Below, one piece after another: positions 17,622-25,977 of a stretch of DNA of 64,000 nucleotides. Every line of letters begins with the position of its first letter. The stretch's first letter is position 1. Under the pieces are notes generated by a model, which was not told the DNA's origin, ran no database searches, and saw nothing but the letters and a program-made list of their open reading frames with translations. The translations under genes and the position numbers were made by a program. This DNA is from CAJBVG01 sp943372995 (lineage in GTDB: Bacteria; Bacteroidota; Bacteroidia; Sphingobacteriales; Sphingobacteriaceae), in contig CALSAQ010000002.1 in assembly GCA_943372995.1 (NCBI GenBank), positions 124,001 to 188,000 on the forward strand, in the 5' to 3' direction.

Positions 17622-19814
17622 ATGAAAAAAACAATTAAAATATTATTTATTTTATTGATATCCTTTATTAGTGCCGAAGCCCAATCGATAAAAGGAATGG
17701 TTATGGATCATAGCCACCAAGCGATAGAGGGAGCGACTATTTATTGGATCAATACAAGCATCAGTACAATTTCTGATGCAAAAGGCAATTTCAACATCGA
17801 CACCAATGGCGTTAAAGATAAACGCTTAGTTACTCAAGTTTTAGGGTATAGTACAGATACAAGTAATTACGAAGGAAAACCTATGATGATACACCTTCGT
17901 AAGGTGGTAAACATAAAAGAGGCTGATGTAACTTTTGAGAAATCAGGTGTAATGATTTCTATGCAACCTATAAAAACAGAAATTATAGGAATTAAAGAAC
18001 TAAAAAAAGCAGCATGCTGTAACCTAGGTGAAAGCTTTGAAACGAATGCCACAGTTGATGTTACCTATAAAGATGCGTTAACAGGGAGTAAAGAGTTGCA
18101 AGTACTAGGACTTTCAGGTTCATACATACAATTGTTAACAGAGAATGCCCCCTTAATTTCAGGCTTAGGTATAACTTATGGCTTGAATGGAATTCCGGGA
18201 ACACAAATAGAAGCCATCAATATTGTAAAAGGTCCTGGTTCAGTAATATTCGGACCAGAATCCATAAGTGGAATGATTAATGTTGATTTACACGACCCTG
18301 AGAAAGCAGACAAATGGTTTATAAATGGATACCTTGATGAAAATTTACGTAGAGAAATTAATATTGATCGAGCACATAAATTTAATCCGAATTTAAGTTC
18401 TTATTTATCTTTTCATATCGATGATATGACGCGCAAGGTTGATGAAAATGGGGATACATTTTTAGATATGCCACTAGTTAGAAATATTAATGTGTTAAAT
18501 AAGTGGAAGTTCAATAATCAAAAAGGATTGATGTCGCAACTTTCTTTTAAATATTTATATGAGAAAAGAATGTCGGGCCAAGTTGATTATGATTATGATA
18601 GAAGCTATGCAGATATGAGTGCTTGGGGACAGAAAGTAAGAACTGATAGAGTTGAAGTATATGGAAGAACTGGATATGTAATTCCGAGTGCAGGATATAA
18701 AAGCATTGGGCTTCAATACTCATTTGTGCATCATAATCAGGATGGCTATTATGGAATTAGAAAGTATAATGCTTCACAAGATTTATTGAATTTAAGACTG
18801 ATATATAATATGGAACTGATGAAAAATCACTCCATAAATATTGGATTGAGTTTGAAAAATGAAATTATCAAAGAGCAGTTTGATACATTGAATTTAGATC
18901 GTACCGAAGTTACACCTGGGGTTTTTATAGAGGATACTTACAAAGCTAGTCCGCGATTAACTTTAATTTTAGGATATAGAGCAGACCAAATTAAGTCTAC
19001 TGTTTATCACATTCCTAGGTTCAATTTGAAGTATACTTTAACAGATCAAACCGATTTGCGACTAAGTGTAGGGAAAGGTGTTCGCCTTCCACATATTATT
19101 GCTGAGAACCCAGCATTTTTGGTGAGTTCAAAAGCTTTTACTATTGCAAACAATATTAGAGCAGAAGAGTCGATTAATTATGGAATTAATTTAGTGCACA
19201 ATTTCAATTTCTTATATAGAAAAGGAACATTTGGTGTTGATATTTATAGAACTGATTTTCAAAATAGGTTAAGAGTAGATTTAGATAAAGACCCATTGGT
19301 AGTTAATGTGTATTCGCAACAAAACAGTTCGTATTCGAATACTATTCAAACGGAATTAACATATAAGATTTTTAAAACAGTAGAAATGAAATTGGCATAT
19401 AAGTACCTCGATGTACAAAGTAAATTTAATGGATTGTTCATTCGCGATCCTTATATTGCTAACCATAGATTTCTTACTACCTTTTCATTCGAATCGTTTA
19501 ATAGAAAATGGAGGTCGAACTTAGGTTTTAACGTAGTGGGATCAAAACGATTGCCTCAAACTCATCCACATTTTGGTACAGAAAACTTGGCATTAAAGTC
19601 GCCAACATACACCATTGTAAATACACAAATAACAAGAGTGATTAAATCTTGGGAAGTATATTTAGGAGCTGAAAATTTGTTCGACTTTAAACAGATGACA
19701 CATTTATTAGGGTCTGATGATCCTTATGGTCCGTATTTTGATGCTTCATATATTTGGGGGCCAATGGATGGTAGAAGAGTATATATTGGATTTAGATTTA
19801 AAATTAAAGAATAA
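17622..19814 (+). CDS. TonB-dependent receptor, metal-linked type
   Basis: The 730-residue receptor has a signal peptide (about 1-20), a carboxypeptidase-like regulatory domain (about 22-95), a plug with an AACCNLGESFETN segment (about 127-139) and IVKGPGSVIFGPESISGMINV, and a C-terminal barrel ending in VYIGFRFKIKE. The barrel imports a ligand across the outer membrane using TonB energy. The CC pair in the plug and its neighbours (HYC_CC_PP protein upstream, double HMA protein 4 nt downstream) point to copper or another soft metal rather than a siderophore. That substrate is inferred from context. A short CACCC-TTT-GGGTG hairpin lies in the 66-nt gap before it. Confidence 0.85.
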   Translation: MKKTIKILFILLISFISAEAQSIKGMVMDHSHQAIEGATIYWINTSISTISDAKGNFNIDTNGVKDKRLVTQVLGYSTDTSNYEGKPMMIHLRKVVNIKEADVTFEKSGVMISMQPIKTEIIGIKELKKAACCNLGESFETNATVDVTYKDALTGSKELQVLGLSGSYIQLLTENAPLISGLGITYGLNGIPGTQIEAINIVKGPGSVIFGPESISGMINVDLHDPEKADKWFINGYLDENLRREINIDRAHKFNPNLSSYLSFHIDDMTRKVDENGDTFLDMPLVRNINVLNKWKFNNQKGLMSQLSFKYLYEKRMSGQVDYDYDRSYADMSAWGQKVRTDRVEVYGRTGYVIPSAGYKSIGLQYSFVHHNQDGYYGIRKYNASQDLLNLRLIYNMELMKNHSINIGLSLKNEIIKEQFDTLNLDRTEVTPGVFIEDTYKASPRLTLILGYRADQIKSTVYHIPRFNLKYTLTDQTDLRLSVGKGVRLPHIIAENPAFLVSSKAFTIANNIRAEESINYGINLVHNFNFLYRKGTFGVDIYRTDFQNRLRVDLDKDPLVVNVYSQQNSSYSNTIQTELTYKIFKTVEMKLAYKYLDVQSKFNGLFIRDPYIANHRFLTTFSFESFNRKWRSNLGFNVVGSKRLPQTHPHFGTENLALKSPTYTIVNTQITRVIKSWEVYLGAENLFDFKQMTHLLGSDDPYGPYFDASYIWGPMDGRRVYIGFRFKIKE

Positions 19815-19818
19815 GATT

Positions 19819-20409
19819 ATGAAAAAGTTAATATTATTAATTGTTGCAATATTGATTAATGTATCTGTTTTTGCTCAAACCAAAACTGATACGATATATG
19901 CAAAAGGTAATTGTGAGCATTGCAAAGAAAGAATAGAGGGAAATATAAAAGAAATCTCTGGTGTAATTGCAGCATCTTGGGATCCTTCATTGGGACGATT
20001 AATTTGTACTTACAATACACAGCAAACTTCGAACGATGCTATTCAAAAGAAAATAGCATCTGTTGGTCATGATACAGATAAATACAGAGCTGAAGATAAA
20101 GTGTATAAATCTTTACCTGCATGTTGTAAATACGAAAGAGATCCCATTCAAAGTAAAGCAGGTAAAATTCAAACTATAGAATTTGTTATAGAAGGAATGA
20201 CTTGTGCGGAAGGTTGTGCAAAAGGAATTGAACTTTCTGTATTAAAACAAAAAGGGATTAAATTCTCTTCTGTAAATTATGATACCAAAAGAGCGAAAGT
20301 GATTTTCGATAATACAAAAATTACAAAAGAACAGATTATCAAAATTGTAGAATCGTTTGATCCAGAAGGTGAAGATGCACCACATTATAAAGTAGTAACT
20401 ATAAAATAA
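19819..20409 (+). CDS. Exported protein with two heavy-metal-associated (HMA) domains
   Basis: The protein is 196 residues from ATG 19819, 4 nt after the receptor stop; the open frame extends upstream into the receptor gene but the signal peptide (MKKLILLIVAILINVSVFAQ) fixes the start. The first domain has GNCEHCKERIE, a canonical CxxC copper-type loop. The second has GMTCAEGCAKGIE, with one extra residue between the cysteines (CxxxC). The linker contains ACC. A periplasmic metal chaperone handing metal from the receptor is the natural reading. The metal identity is inferred. Confidence 0.82.
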   Translation: MKKLILLIVAILINVSVFAQTKTDTIYAKGNCEHCKERIEGNIKEISGVIAASWDPSLGRLICTYNTQQTSNDAIQKKIASVGHDTDKYRAEDKVYKSLPACCKYERDPIQSKAGKIQTIEFVIEGMTCAEGCAKGIELSVLKQKGIKFSSVNYDTKRAKVIFDNTKITKEQIIKIVESFDPEGEDAPHYKVVTIK

Positions 20410-20410
20410 T

Positions 20411-20481
20411 GTGAAAATGCGTAAATGCGAAGATGAGGAAATTACCTACACATCTTCGCATTTTCACATTTACGCATTTGC
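20411..20481. repeat. Inverted octamer array, also a likely bidirectional terminator
   Basis: From 20415 the sequence divides into 8-nt words: AAATGCGT, AAATGCGA, AGATGAGG, AAATTACC, TACACATC, TTCGCATT, TTCACATT, TACGCATT. The inner stem GCGAAGATG/CATCTTCGC (20427-20435 and 20451-20459) is perfect. The outer octamers occur on both sides but in swapped order. It lies between convergent genes, so it could end both transcripts. Confidence 0.7.
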
Positions 20482-20489
20482 TTATTTAC

Positions 20490-22301
20490 TTATTCTTTTT
20501 TGAAACTCTCTATTCCAACAACTACATTTCCTTCCGTAATACTTAAAAAGTATATACCATTGGGTAACTTAGAAATATCAATGGTTTTGTTTTTGCTTTC
20601 TTGTACTAATTTCCCTTCGGTGTTGTATACAGTAGCTATAGTGTTTTGTTTAAATGGATAATCAACAGTAATAAATCTATTGCTTGGGTTGGGATATATT
20701 TTTATAGTTGTAGATTTTTTTGTTATGATTCCTGTGGTTCTATCTAATATTAAGATAGCCGAGTCGTATTGTGTAAGCCCATTAACGATGCTCACTACTC
20801 TGTAGGGTAAAATGTCTTTTTGTACACCAGCATCCAATACCAAATCAAACGAATAAGGATTAGAAGAGAAAGTACCTACACTAGTGTTTTTAAAAGTGTC
20901 GGTGTTAGCCTGCACAATTTGATTTCCATAAAAATCTAAATAGGATTTAATGCTTGAATTATCTTTTAAACCAGCAGAGAAATAATTAATATTAATATTA
21001 GCATTAGTTTTGTTTACTATAATGGTATCAGAAACAATAACATCCAAGCCATTTACGCCATACTTTGCAAGAAATAAATTCGGAGCAATATTTTCCTCTG
21101 CGAGAGGAACAATTCGAGAGGGTAGAGGCCAAAAACCATCATCAGCAAAACCCACTTCAGGAGTAAATGATAATATTTTTGAATGAGAACTATCGCCGTA
21201 CATCCAATCGCATGAGCCACCATTTGCAAAGTAGGAGAGTGTTTCGAAAACAGTACCATAGAAATATCCATTGTCTTTTGTTAAACTGTCGGCATACAAT
21301 ACAAATAGGTCGCTATCTTGAGTGTAGTAGTTTTCTTTTGCACCAAAAGGATATATTAAATACCCACCATAGCAATGGTAGCTTAAATTCGATTTAAAGT
21401 TTTTGGTGTTTACAAAGTCCCTCATGTTTTGAGTCTCGGGTTCCGAGAAAGGCCCAGTACCTCTAAACGTATTCGATGTTCCAAATGGAGAAGAACCTTC
21501 ATCATCGTATCCCCAATCGTAGCTATAATTTCTGTTTAGATCTACTCCAGAGCTACCATCAGCATTTACACTTCTATTCTTTCTCCACATGCCACCACCA
21601 TTTGGTTCAATTAACTGATTATATAAATATCCATCTGGATTTACAATCGGAATAAAGTAAAGCTCTCTGTGGTCTATTATGTATTTTACGATAGGGTCAT
21701 TCTGTTCGTATCGATCTAATATGTACCACATAAAATAAATCAATTGCATCATTCCCTGAGGTTCTCTCGCATGATGCATGGCATCATAAAGAACTTGTTT
21801 TTCTTGTGGTTCCTCTATATCAGGGTGATCCGAAATCTTTACTACATACATTGGATTATTTTCTAATGTATTACCAATGCTTGCTTTTACACTGATTAAT
21901 GTTGGATACCTTTTTCTCATACTATCCAAGCTTGCTACCATTTCGTGGTAATTCAAATAACTCCCTAAAGTTCCATAACTAAATCCTGGAGGAGGAGTAT
22001 TTGCTGATTTCTGTTGAGTATTTCTATCAGCATTAGCACGATTTACATAATAGTCTTCTAGATTGTTGATGAGAATTTCGTTTTCTGAAGTAAATCGTTT
22101 AATAAGTTTAAGTTCTTCCTGACTAGCCTCTAAAACGTATTTCCCGTTTTGTTTACTAAGGTTCTCGAAGTCTAGCCCATTTTGCAAAAGAACCTTTAGT
22201 TGACTAGGGTTAGCTGTAAAACTAACCTTTACATAAGGGCCACTTTGGGCGAATGCTCCTATACTGAATAATAAAAGGCTGATTCTGAGTAGTGTTTTCA
22301 T
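20490..22301 (-). CDS. Secreted zinc carboxypeptidase (M14) with T9SS sorting domain
   Basis: The 603-residue protein has a signal peptide (about 1-19), a propeptide-like segment to about 100, an M14 peptidase domain (about 105-410) and a C-terminal T9SS type A domain (IKIYPNPSNRFITVDYP onward). Zinc and catalytic residues are visible: H177-A-R-E180 as HxxE, a later His in LSYHCYGGY (near 310-320) and the catalytic Glu in FTPEVGF. It should remove C-terminal residues from extracellular peptides after export by T9SS. It is convergent with the HMA gene across the octamer hairpin. Confidence 0.92.
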   Translation of the reverse strand: MKTLLRISLLLFSIGAFAQSGPYVKVSFTANPSQLKVLLQNGLDFENLSKQNGKYVLEASQEELKLIKRFTSENEILINNLEDYYVNRANADRNTQQKSANTPPPGFSYGTLGSYLNYHEMVASLDSMRKRYPTLISVKASIGNTLENNPMYVVKISDHPDIEEPQEKQVLYDAMHHAREPQGMMQLIYFMWYILDRYEQNDPIVKYIIDHRELYFIPIVNPDGYLYNQLIEPNGGGMWRKNRSVNADGSSGVDLNRNYSYDWGYDDEGSSPFGTSNTFRGTGPFSEPETQNMRDFVNTKNFKSNLSYHCYGGYLIYPFGAKENYYTQDSDLFVLYADSLTKDNGYFYGTVFETLSYFANGGSCDWMYGDSSHSKILSFTPEVGFADDGFWPLPSRIVPLAEENIAPNLFLAKYGVNGLDVIVSDTIIVNKTNANININYFSAGLKDNSSIKSYLDFYGNQIVQANTDTFKNTSVGTFSSNPYSFDLVLDAGVQKDILPYRVVSIVNGLTQYDSAILILDRTTGIITKKSTTIKIYPNPSNRFITVDYPFKQNTIATVYNTEGKLVQESKNKTIDISKLPNGIYFLSITEGNVVVGIESFKKE

Positions 22302-22371
22302 AAAATTTAAGATACCATTTATTATGCCAAAATCAATACCAACAGCATAAGGTAATTTTTTCAGATTTTAT

Positions 22372-22402
22372 TTGGATTTATTCTAGATAAGGCACATCTT
22401 TG
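22372..22402 (+). promoter_or_regulatory. Promoter of the DUF4856-imelysin-HTTM-TonB operon
   Basis: TTG at 22372-22374 and CATCTTTG at 22395-22402 are 20 nt apart, matching the Bacteroidota promoter with one mismatch in the -7 box. An AT-rich imperfect dyad (ATTAGTCTAAAT, about 22414-22425) follows in the leader and could be an iron-regulator site. That last point is speculative. Confidence 0.5.
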
Positions 22403-22448
22403 CGCCTATTAATAATTAGTCTAAATAAGAGAATTATACGAAATACAA

Positions 22449-23534
22449 ATGAAAAATAAACTTAAATATCTATCTATCAGTGCAATAATATTATTGTCGG
22501 CATGTTCAAAAGACGAATCAGATCCTATTACTAGTTCATACGATGTGCTTACAACCTATTCATTTACCCCAATGAGCTATACAGGCCAAACGCAACGTTT
22601 AGCAATGTTAGATGAGTTAATGACAGAGGTAAAGAAAGGGAGCACTCCAAATACGGTAGTTCCAGCTCAGAAATTGAGAGAGATGTATGCAAACATCAAT
22701 AATCCATTTGCTGATGCTAGTTTAAATACATCTGGTAAGCAATTAAAAGATAAAACTTTCTTAACAGAGCAAGCAGTAATCGAATCTTTTTTCGATTCTT
22801 TAGAAGTGGTAAGTAGTTCAGTTAATCCAGGTAGTGTAGGAGTTGCAGGTGTGGTAACGAGTAATGATGGCACTAAAAAATATTTATTATCAGGAAAAGG
22901 AATAGAATATAAAGAGAGAATAGAGAAAGGCTTGATGATGGCATTAATCTACAATCAAATCACTTCTGTGTACTTGTCGGCAGAAAAAATGAATGTAGAC
23001 AATACATTAGTAAATGAAACAAATGGAACTGCAATGCAACATCACTGGGATGAGGCTTTTGGATACTTAGCAGTACCTACAGACTTTCCAACAAATATTA
23101 CTGGAGTAAAATACTTAAGCAAGTATATTAATGCACGTAATACAGTATTAGATTGTAATAAAAAAATAATGGATGCCTTTTTAAAAGGTAGAGCAGCAAT
23201 CAATAATAATGATTATACAACAAGAGATGCTCAAATAGATATTATCACTTCAGAAATTGAAAAGGCAATGGCAGCTTCTGCTATCAATTACTTAAATCAG
23301 GCTAAAACTAATTTTGCCGACAACGCAATTAGATGCCATACTTTATCTGAGTGTTATGGCTTTATTTATGGATTTAAGTTTAATGCAAAGAAGAAAATTA
23401 CAAACGATCAAATAAATAATTTGTTAGCTATTATTGGTAACGATAACTATGCTATAACTCTTGCTCAAATGGAAGAATTGAAATCGACTATTGCAGAGAT
23501 TTACAATTTAACAGCAGTAAAAGATATCTTATAA
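22449..23534 (+). CDS. DUF4856-family lipoprotein
   Basis: The 361-residue protein has a lipoprotein signal with LSAC (Cys about 19). The body is mostly helical, with segments I associate with DUF4856: YSFTPMSYTGQTQRLAMLDEL at the start, an MQHHWDEAFGYL motif in the middle and FNAKKKITNDQINNLL near the end. The HHWDEAF histidine/acid cluster is a candidate metal site. It is the first gene of a five-gene run (gaps 5, -1, -14, -4 nt) with an imelysin-like protein, HTTM protein, TonB receptor and PepSY-TM protein, so a role in metal acquisition is likely. The biochemical function of the family is not established. Confidence 0.75.
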   Translation: MKNKLKYLSISAIILLSACSKDESDPITSSYDVLTTYSFTPMSYTGQTQRLAMLDELMTEVKKGSTPNTVVPAQKLREMYANINNPFADASLNTSGKQLKDKTFLTEQAVIESFFDSLEVVSSSVNPGSVGVAGVVTSNDGTKKYLLSGKGIEYKERIEKGLMMALIYNQITSVYLSAEKMNVDNTLVNETNGTAMQHHWDEAFGYLAVPTDFPTNITGVKYLSKYINARNTVLDCNKKIMDAFLKGRAAINNNDYTTRDAQIDIITSEIEKAMAASAINYLNQAKTNFADNAIRCHTLSECYGFIYGFKFNAKKKITNDQINNLLAIIGNDNYAITLAQMEELKSTIAEIYNLTAVKDIL

Positions 23535-23539
23535 TATAG

Positions 23540-24634
23540 ATGAATAGATTTTTAATAGGTATTACTTTGTTTGTCATCCTCTTCGCATCATCGTGCAAAG
23601 AGGATGATGTGCTTTCTAAGAAAGTGAATTTCGATAGAACAGCACTATTGGAACATTATGCGAATGATATAATTCCTATACAGTATCAAGCTCTTAAGCT
23701 GAACATAAATGCGATGAATGAAGCTTGGGTTGCATTCAAGACAGAACCTTCAGCAGCAAATCTTAATGAATTAAAGTTACACTTCATAGAAAGTTATAAA
23801 GCATGGCAGAACTGTAGTGTTTATGAGATTGGTCCGGCAGAACAGATTTTACTTCGAGCAAATATGAATACTTTTCCTACCGATACATTTAAGATAGGGA
23901 CTAATATTCGCACAGCAAATTACAATTTAAGTTCAGCAGCTAATCTTGATGCTAAAGGATTGCCAGCACTTGATTATTTGTTCTTTTTCGACAAAAACAC
24001 TGATATTATAATTAATTATTTAAGTAAAAATTCTACATCGGTTTATGTTGATGCGGTCATCAACGATATAAAAACAAATGTTGATTTTGTAAATACAACT
24101 TGGGCATCTGAGTCCTATCGTAATCAATTCATTTCTAAAAATGGAGTAGATGTTGGGAGTTCATTAGGGCAATTAGTTAATCAATTTAATTTCGATTTAG
24201 AATTAATTAAAACAGCGAAGTTAGGTATACCATTAGGAAAGAAAACAATGGGAGAAGCTTTACCTCAAATGGTAGAAGCATATTATTCGGGATATTCTAA
24301 AGAAATGATTCTGTTGAACCTGAAAAATTTGATGAATGTTTATTCAGGTAACATTGATAATCAAACTTCTGGAATGGGACTAGATGATTATTTAAAAGCG
24401 ATTTCAGCTAAAACTAATGGAGTCGACTTAGATGTAAAAATATTAGAACAAATGCAATCAGCTTATACTGCAAATGAAGCACTACCTGCAGTTTTATCTG
24501 AAGCTATAATCAATCAGAACTCTATAGTAGATGCAGCATACACCGAGGTTCAGCGATGCATCATCTATACTAAAACAGAAATGCCATCAGCTTTAGGCAT
24601 TATGATTACATATCAAGATAATGATGGGGATTAA
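23540..24634 (+). CDS. Imelysin-like (M75 / iron-regulated protein A) lipoprotein
   Basis: The 364-residue protein has a lipoprotein signal (SSCKED, Cys about 19). The helical N-terminal repeat (HFIESYKAWQNCSVYEIGPAE) fits the imelysin family, which is associated with iron uptake. At the family's GxHxxE position the sequence reads KGLPALDYLFF, so the motif histidine is missing and the Glu is Asp. Any metal-binding role tied to that motif is therefore doubtful here. The later QNLTSGMGLDDYLKA-like segment is also conserved-looking. Its stop overlaps the next ATG by 1 nt. Confidence 0.78.
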   Translation: MNRFLIGITLFVILFASSCKEDDVLSKKVNFDRTALLEHYANDIIPIQYQALKLNINAMNEAWVAFKTEPSAANLNELKLHFIESYKAWQNCSVYEIGPAEQILLRANMNTFPTDTFKIGTNIRTANYNLSSAANLDAKGLPALDYLFFFDKNTDIIINYLSKNSTSVYVDAVINDIKTNVDFVNTTWASESYRNQFISKNGVDVGSSLGQLVNQFNFDLELIKTAKLGIPLGKKTMGEALPQMVEAYYSGYSKEMILLNLKNLMNVYSGNIDNQTSGMGLDDYLKAISAKTNGVDLDVKILEQMQSAYTANEALPAVLSEAIINQNSIVDAAYTEVQRCIIYTKTEMPSALGIMITYQDNDGD

Positions 24635-25977
24635 TGTTACAGTCGTTTAGAACATATTTATCAGAAGAGAAATCGAATGCTCCACTAATAGTATTTAGAA
24701 TACTCTTTGGTTTGATGATGTGTTTTTCCACCCTTCGTTTTATTATGATGGGATGGGTGAATGATTTTTACATTATGCCAAAAACTTTTTTCCCTTTTGA
24801 AGGATTTTATTGGCTAAGTCCATTACCAGAAAATGGGATGTACATGGTGTTTGGCTTAATGATATTAAGTTCATTGGGCATTATGCTTGGTTGGTATTAT
24901 AGAATTTCAGCAAGTATATTTTTTTTAAGTTTTACTTATGTAGAACTATTAGATAAATCTAATTATTTAAATCATTACTACTTCGTAAGTTTAATGGCAT
25001 TCTTAATGATATTATTGCCAGCAAACAGACGTTTCTCCTTAGATGTTTTTTTTAACAAAACAACTAGTACAAATAAAACAAGTAATTTAATACTATGGGT
25101 GCCAAAAGCTCAATTGGCTATAGTATATTTCTTTGCTGGTATAGCAAAAATAAATACTGATTGGTTATTACACGCCTTGCCTCTAAAAATATGGTTACCA
25201 GCACAAATGCATTTACCCATTATTGGCGATTTGTTGAGGTATGAGTGGGTAGCATATTTGTTCTCATGGTTTGGAGCGATTTACGATATCTTCATAGTAT
25301 TCTTTTTGTTGAATAGTAAAACCAGAAAATATGCTTATGCATTTGTTATTTTATTTCATGTATTAACAAGAATTTTATTTCCTATAGGGATGTTCCCCTA
25401 TATTATGATTGTTTCTACATTATTGTTTTTCTCTTCAGAGTTTCATGAAAATATATTAAAAAAATTAACTCAATTATTAAAGTTAAGACCAGCAAACAAT
25501 TTCAACTCATCATCGAAAACTCAAACCAACGGTTTTTTTTATTACTTCATTATATTGTTTTTTGTTTTGCAAGTACTGATTCCATTTAGGTATTTATGTT
25601 ACCCAGGGCATTTATTTTGGACAGAGCAAGGTTATCGCTTTTCATGGAGAGTAATGTTAATGGAAAAAGCTGGTTATGCAACTTTCTATGTAGAAGATAG
25701 CCATACAAAAAGAAGGTTAGAAGTAAATAACAAAGATTTTCTCACCACAAATCAGGAAAAGATGATGTCGACTCAATCGGATATGATTGTTCAGTATGCG
25801 CACTTTTTACATGATTATTATGCTAAAAATGGAGTGAACGACCCAAGAGTATTTGCAGATGTGTATGTTAATTTAAATGGAAGAGGGTCTAAGAGATATA
25901 TTAATCCTAACGTGGATTTAAGTAAAGAGCGAAATACTTGGAGAGCTAAGAATTGGATATTGAATGATGAGAAATAG
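24634..25977 (+). CDS. HTTM-domain membrane protein (vitamin K-dependent gamma-carboxylase-like)
   Basis: The 447-residue protein has about eight hydrophobic segments in its first 330 residues and a soluble C-terminal region. FRILFGLMMCFSTLRFIMMGW at the start and YVELLDKSNYLNHYYFVSLM, followed by QLAIVYFFAGIAKINTDWL, are typical of the HTTM / VKG-carboxylase membrane domain. The YFFAGIAKIN segment holds the lysine region usually most conserved. Human VKGC carboxylates Glu residues; bacterial HTTM proteins are mostly uncharacterised. Its place between an imelysin-like lipoprotein and a TonB receptor suggests it acts on, or works with, those envelope proteins. Neighbour overlaps are 1 and 14 nt. 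Confidence 0.82.
   Translation: MLQSFRTYLSEEKSNAPLIVFRILFGLMMCFSTLRFIMMGWVNDFYIMPKTFFPFEGFYWLSPLPENGMYMVFGLMILSSLGIMLGWYYRISASIFFLSFTYVELLDKSNYLNHYYFVSLMAFLMILLPANRRFSLDVFFNKTTSTNKTSNLILWVPKAQLAIVYFFAGIAKINTDWLLHALPLKIWLPAQMHLPIIGDLLRYEWVAYLFSWFGAIYDIFIVFFLLNSKTRKYAYAFVILFHVLTRILFPIGMFPYIMIVSTLLFFSSEFHENILKKLTQLLKLRPANNFNSSSKTQTNGFFYYFIILFFVLQVLIPFRYLCYPGHLFWTEQGYRFSWRVMLMEKAGYATFYVEDSHTKRRLEVNNKDFLTTNQEKMMSTQSDMIVQYAHFLHDYYAKNGVNDPRVFADVYVNLNGRGSKRYINPNVDLSKERNTWRAKNWILNDEK

Noticed and set aside
22414..22425. Fur box in the leader of the metal operon
   Set aside because: ATTAGTCTAAAT is only an imperfect dyad and does not fit a 6-1-6 or inverted 7-1-7 Fur pattern well; kept only as a weak note in the promoter entry.
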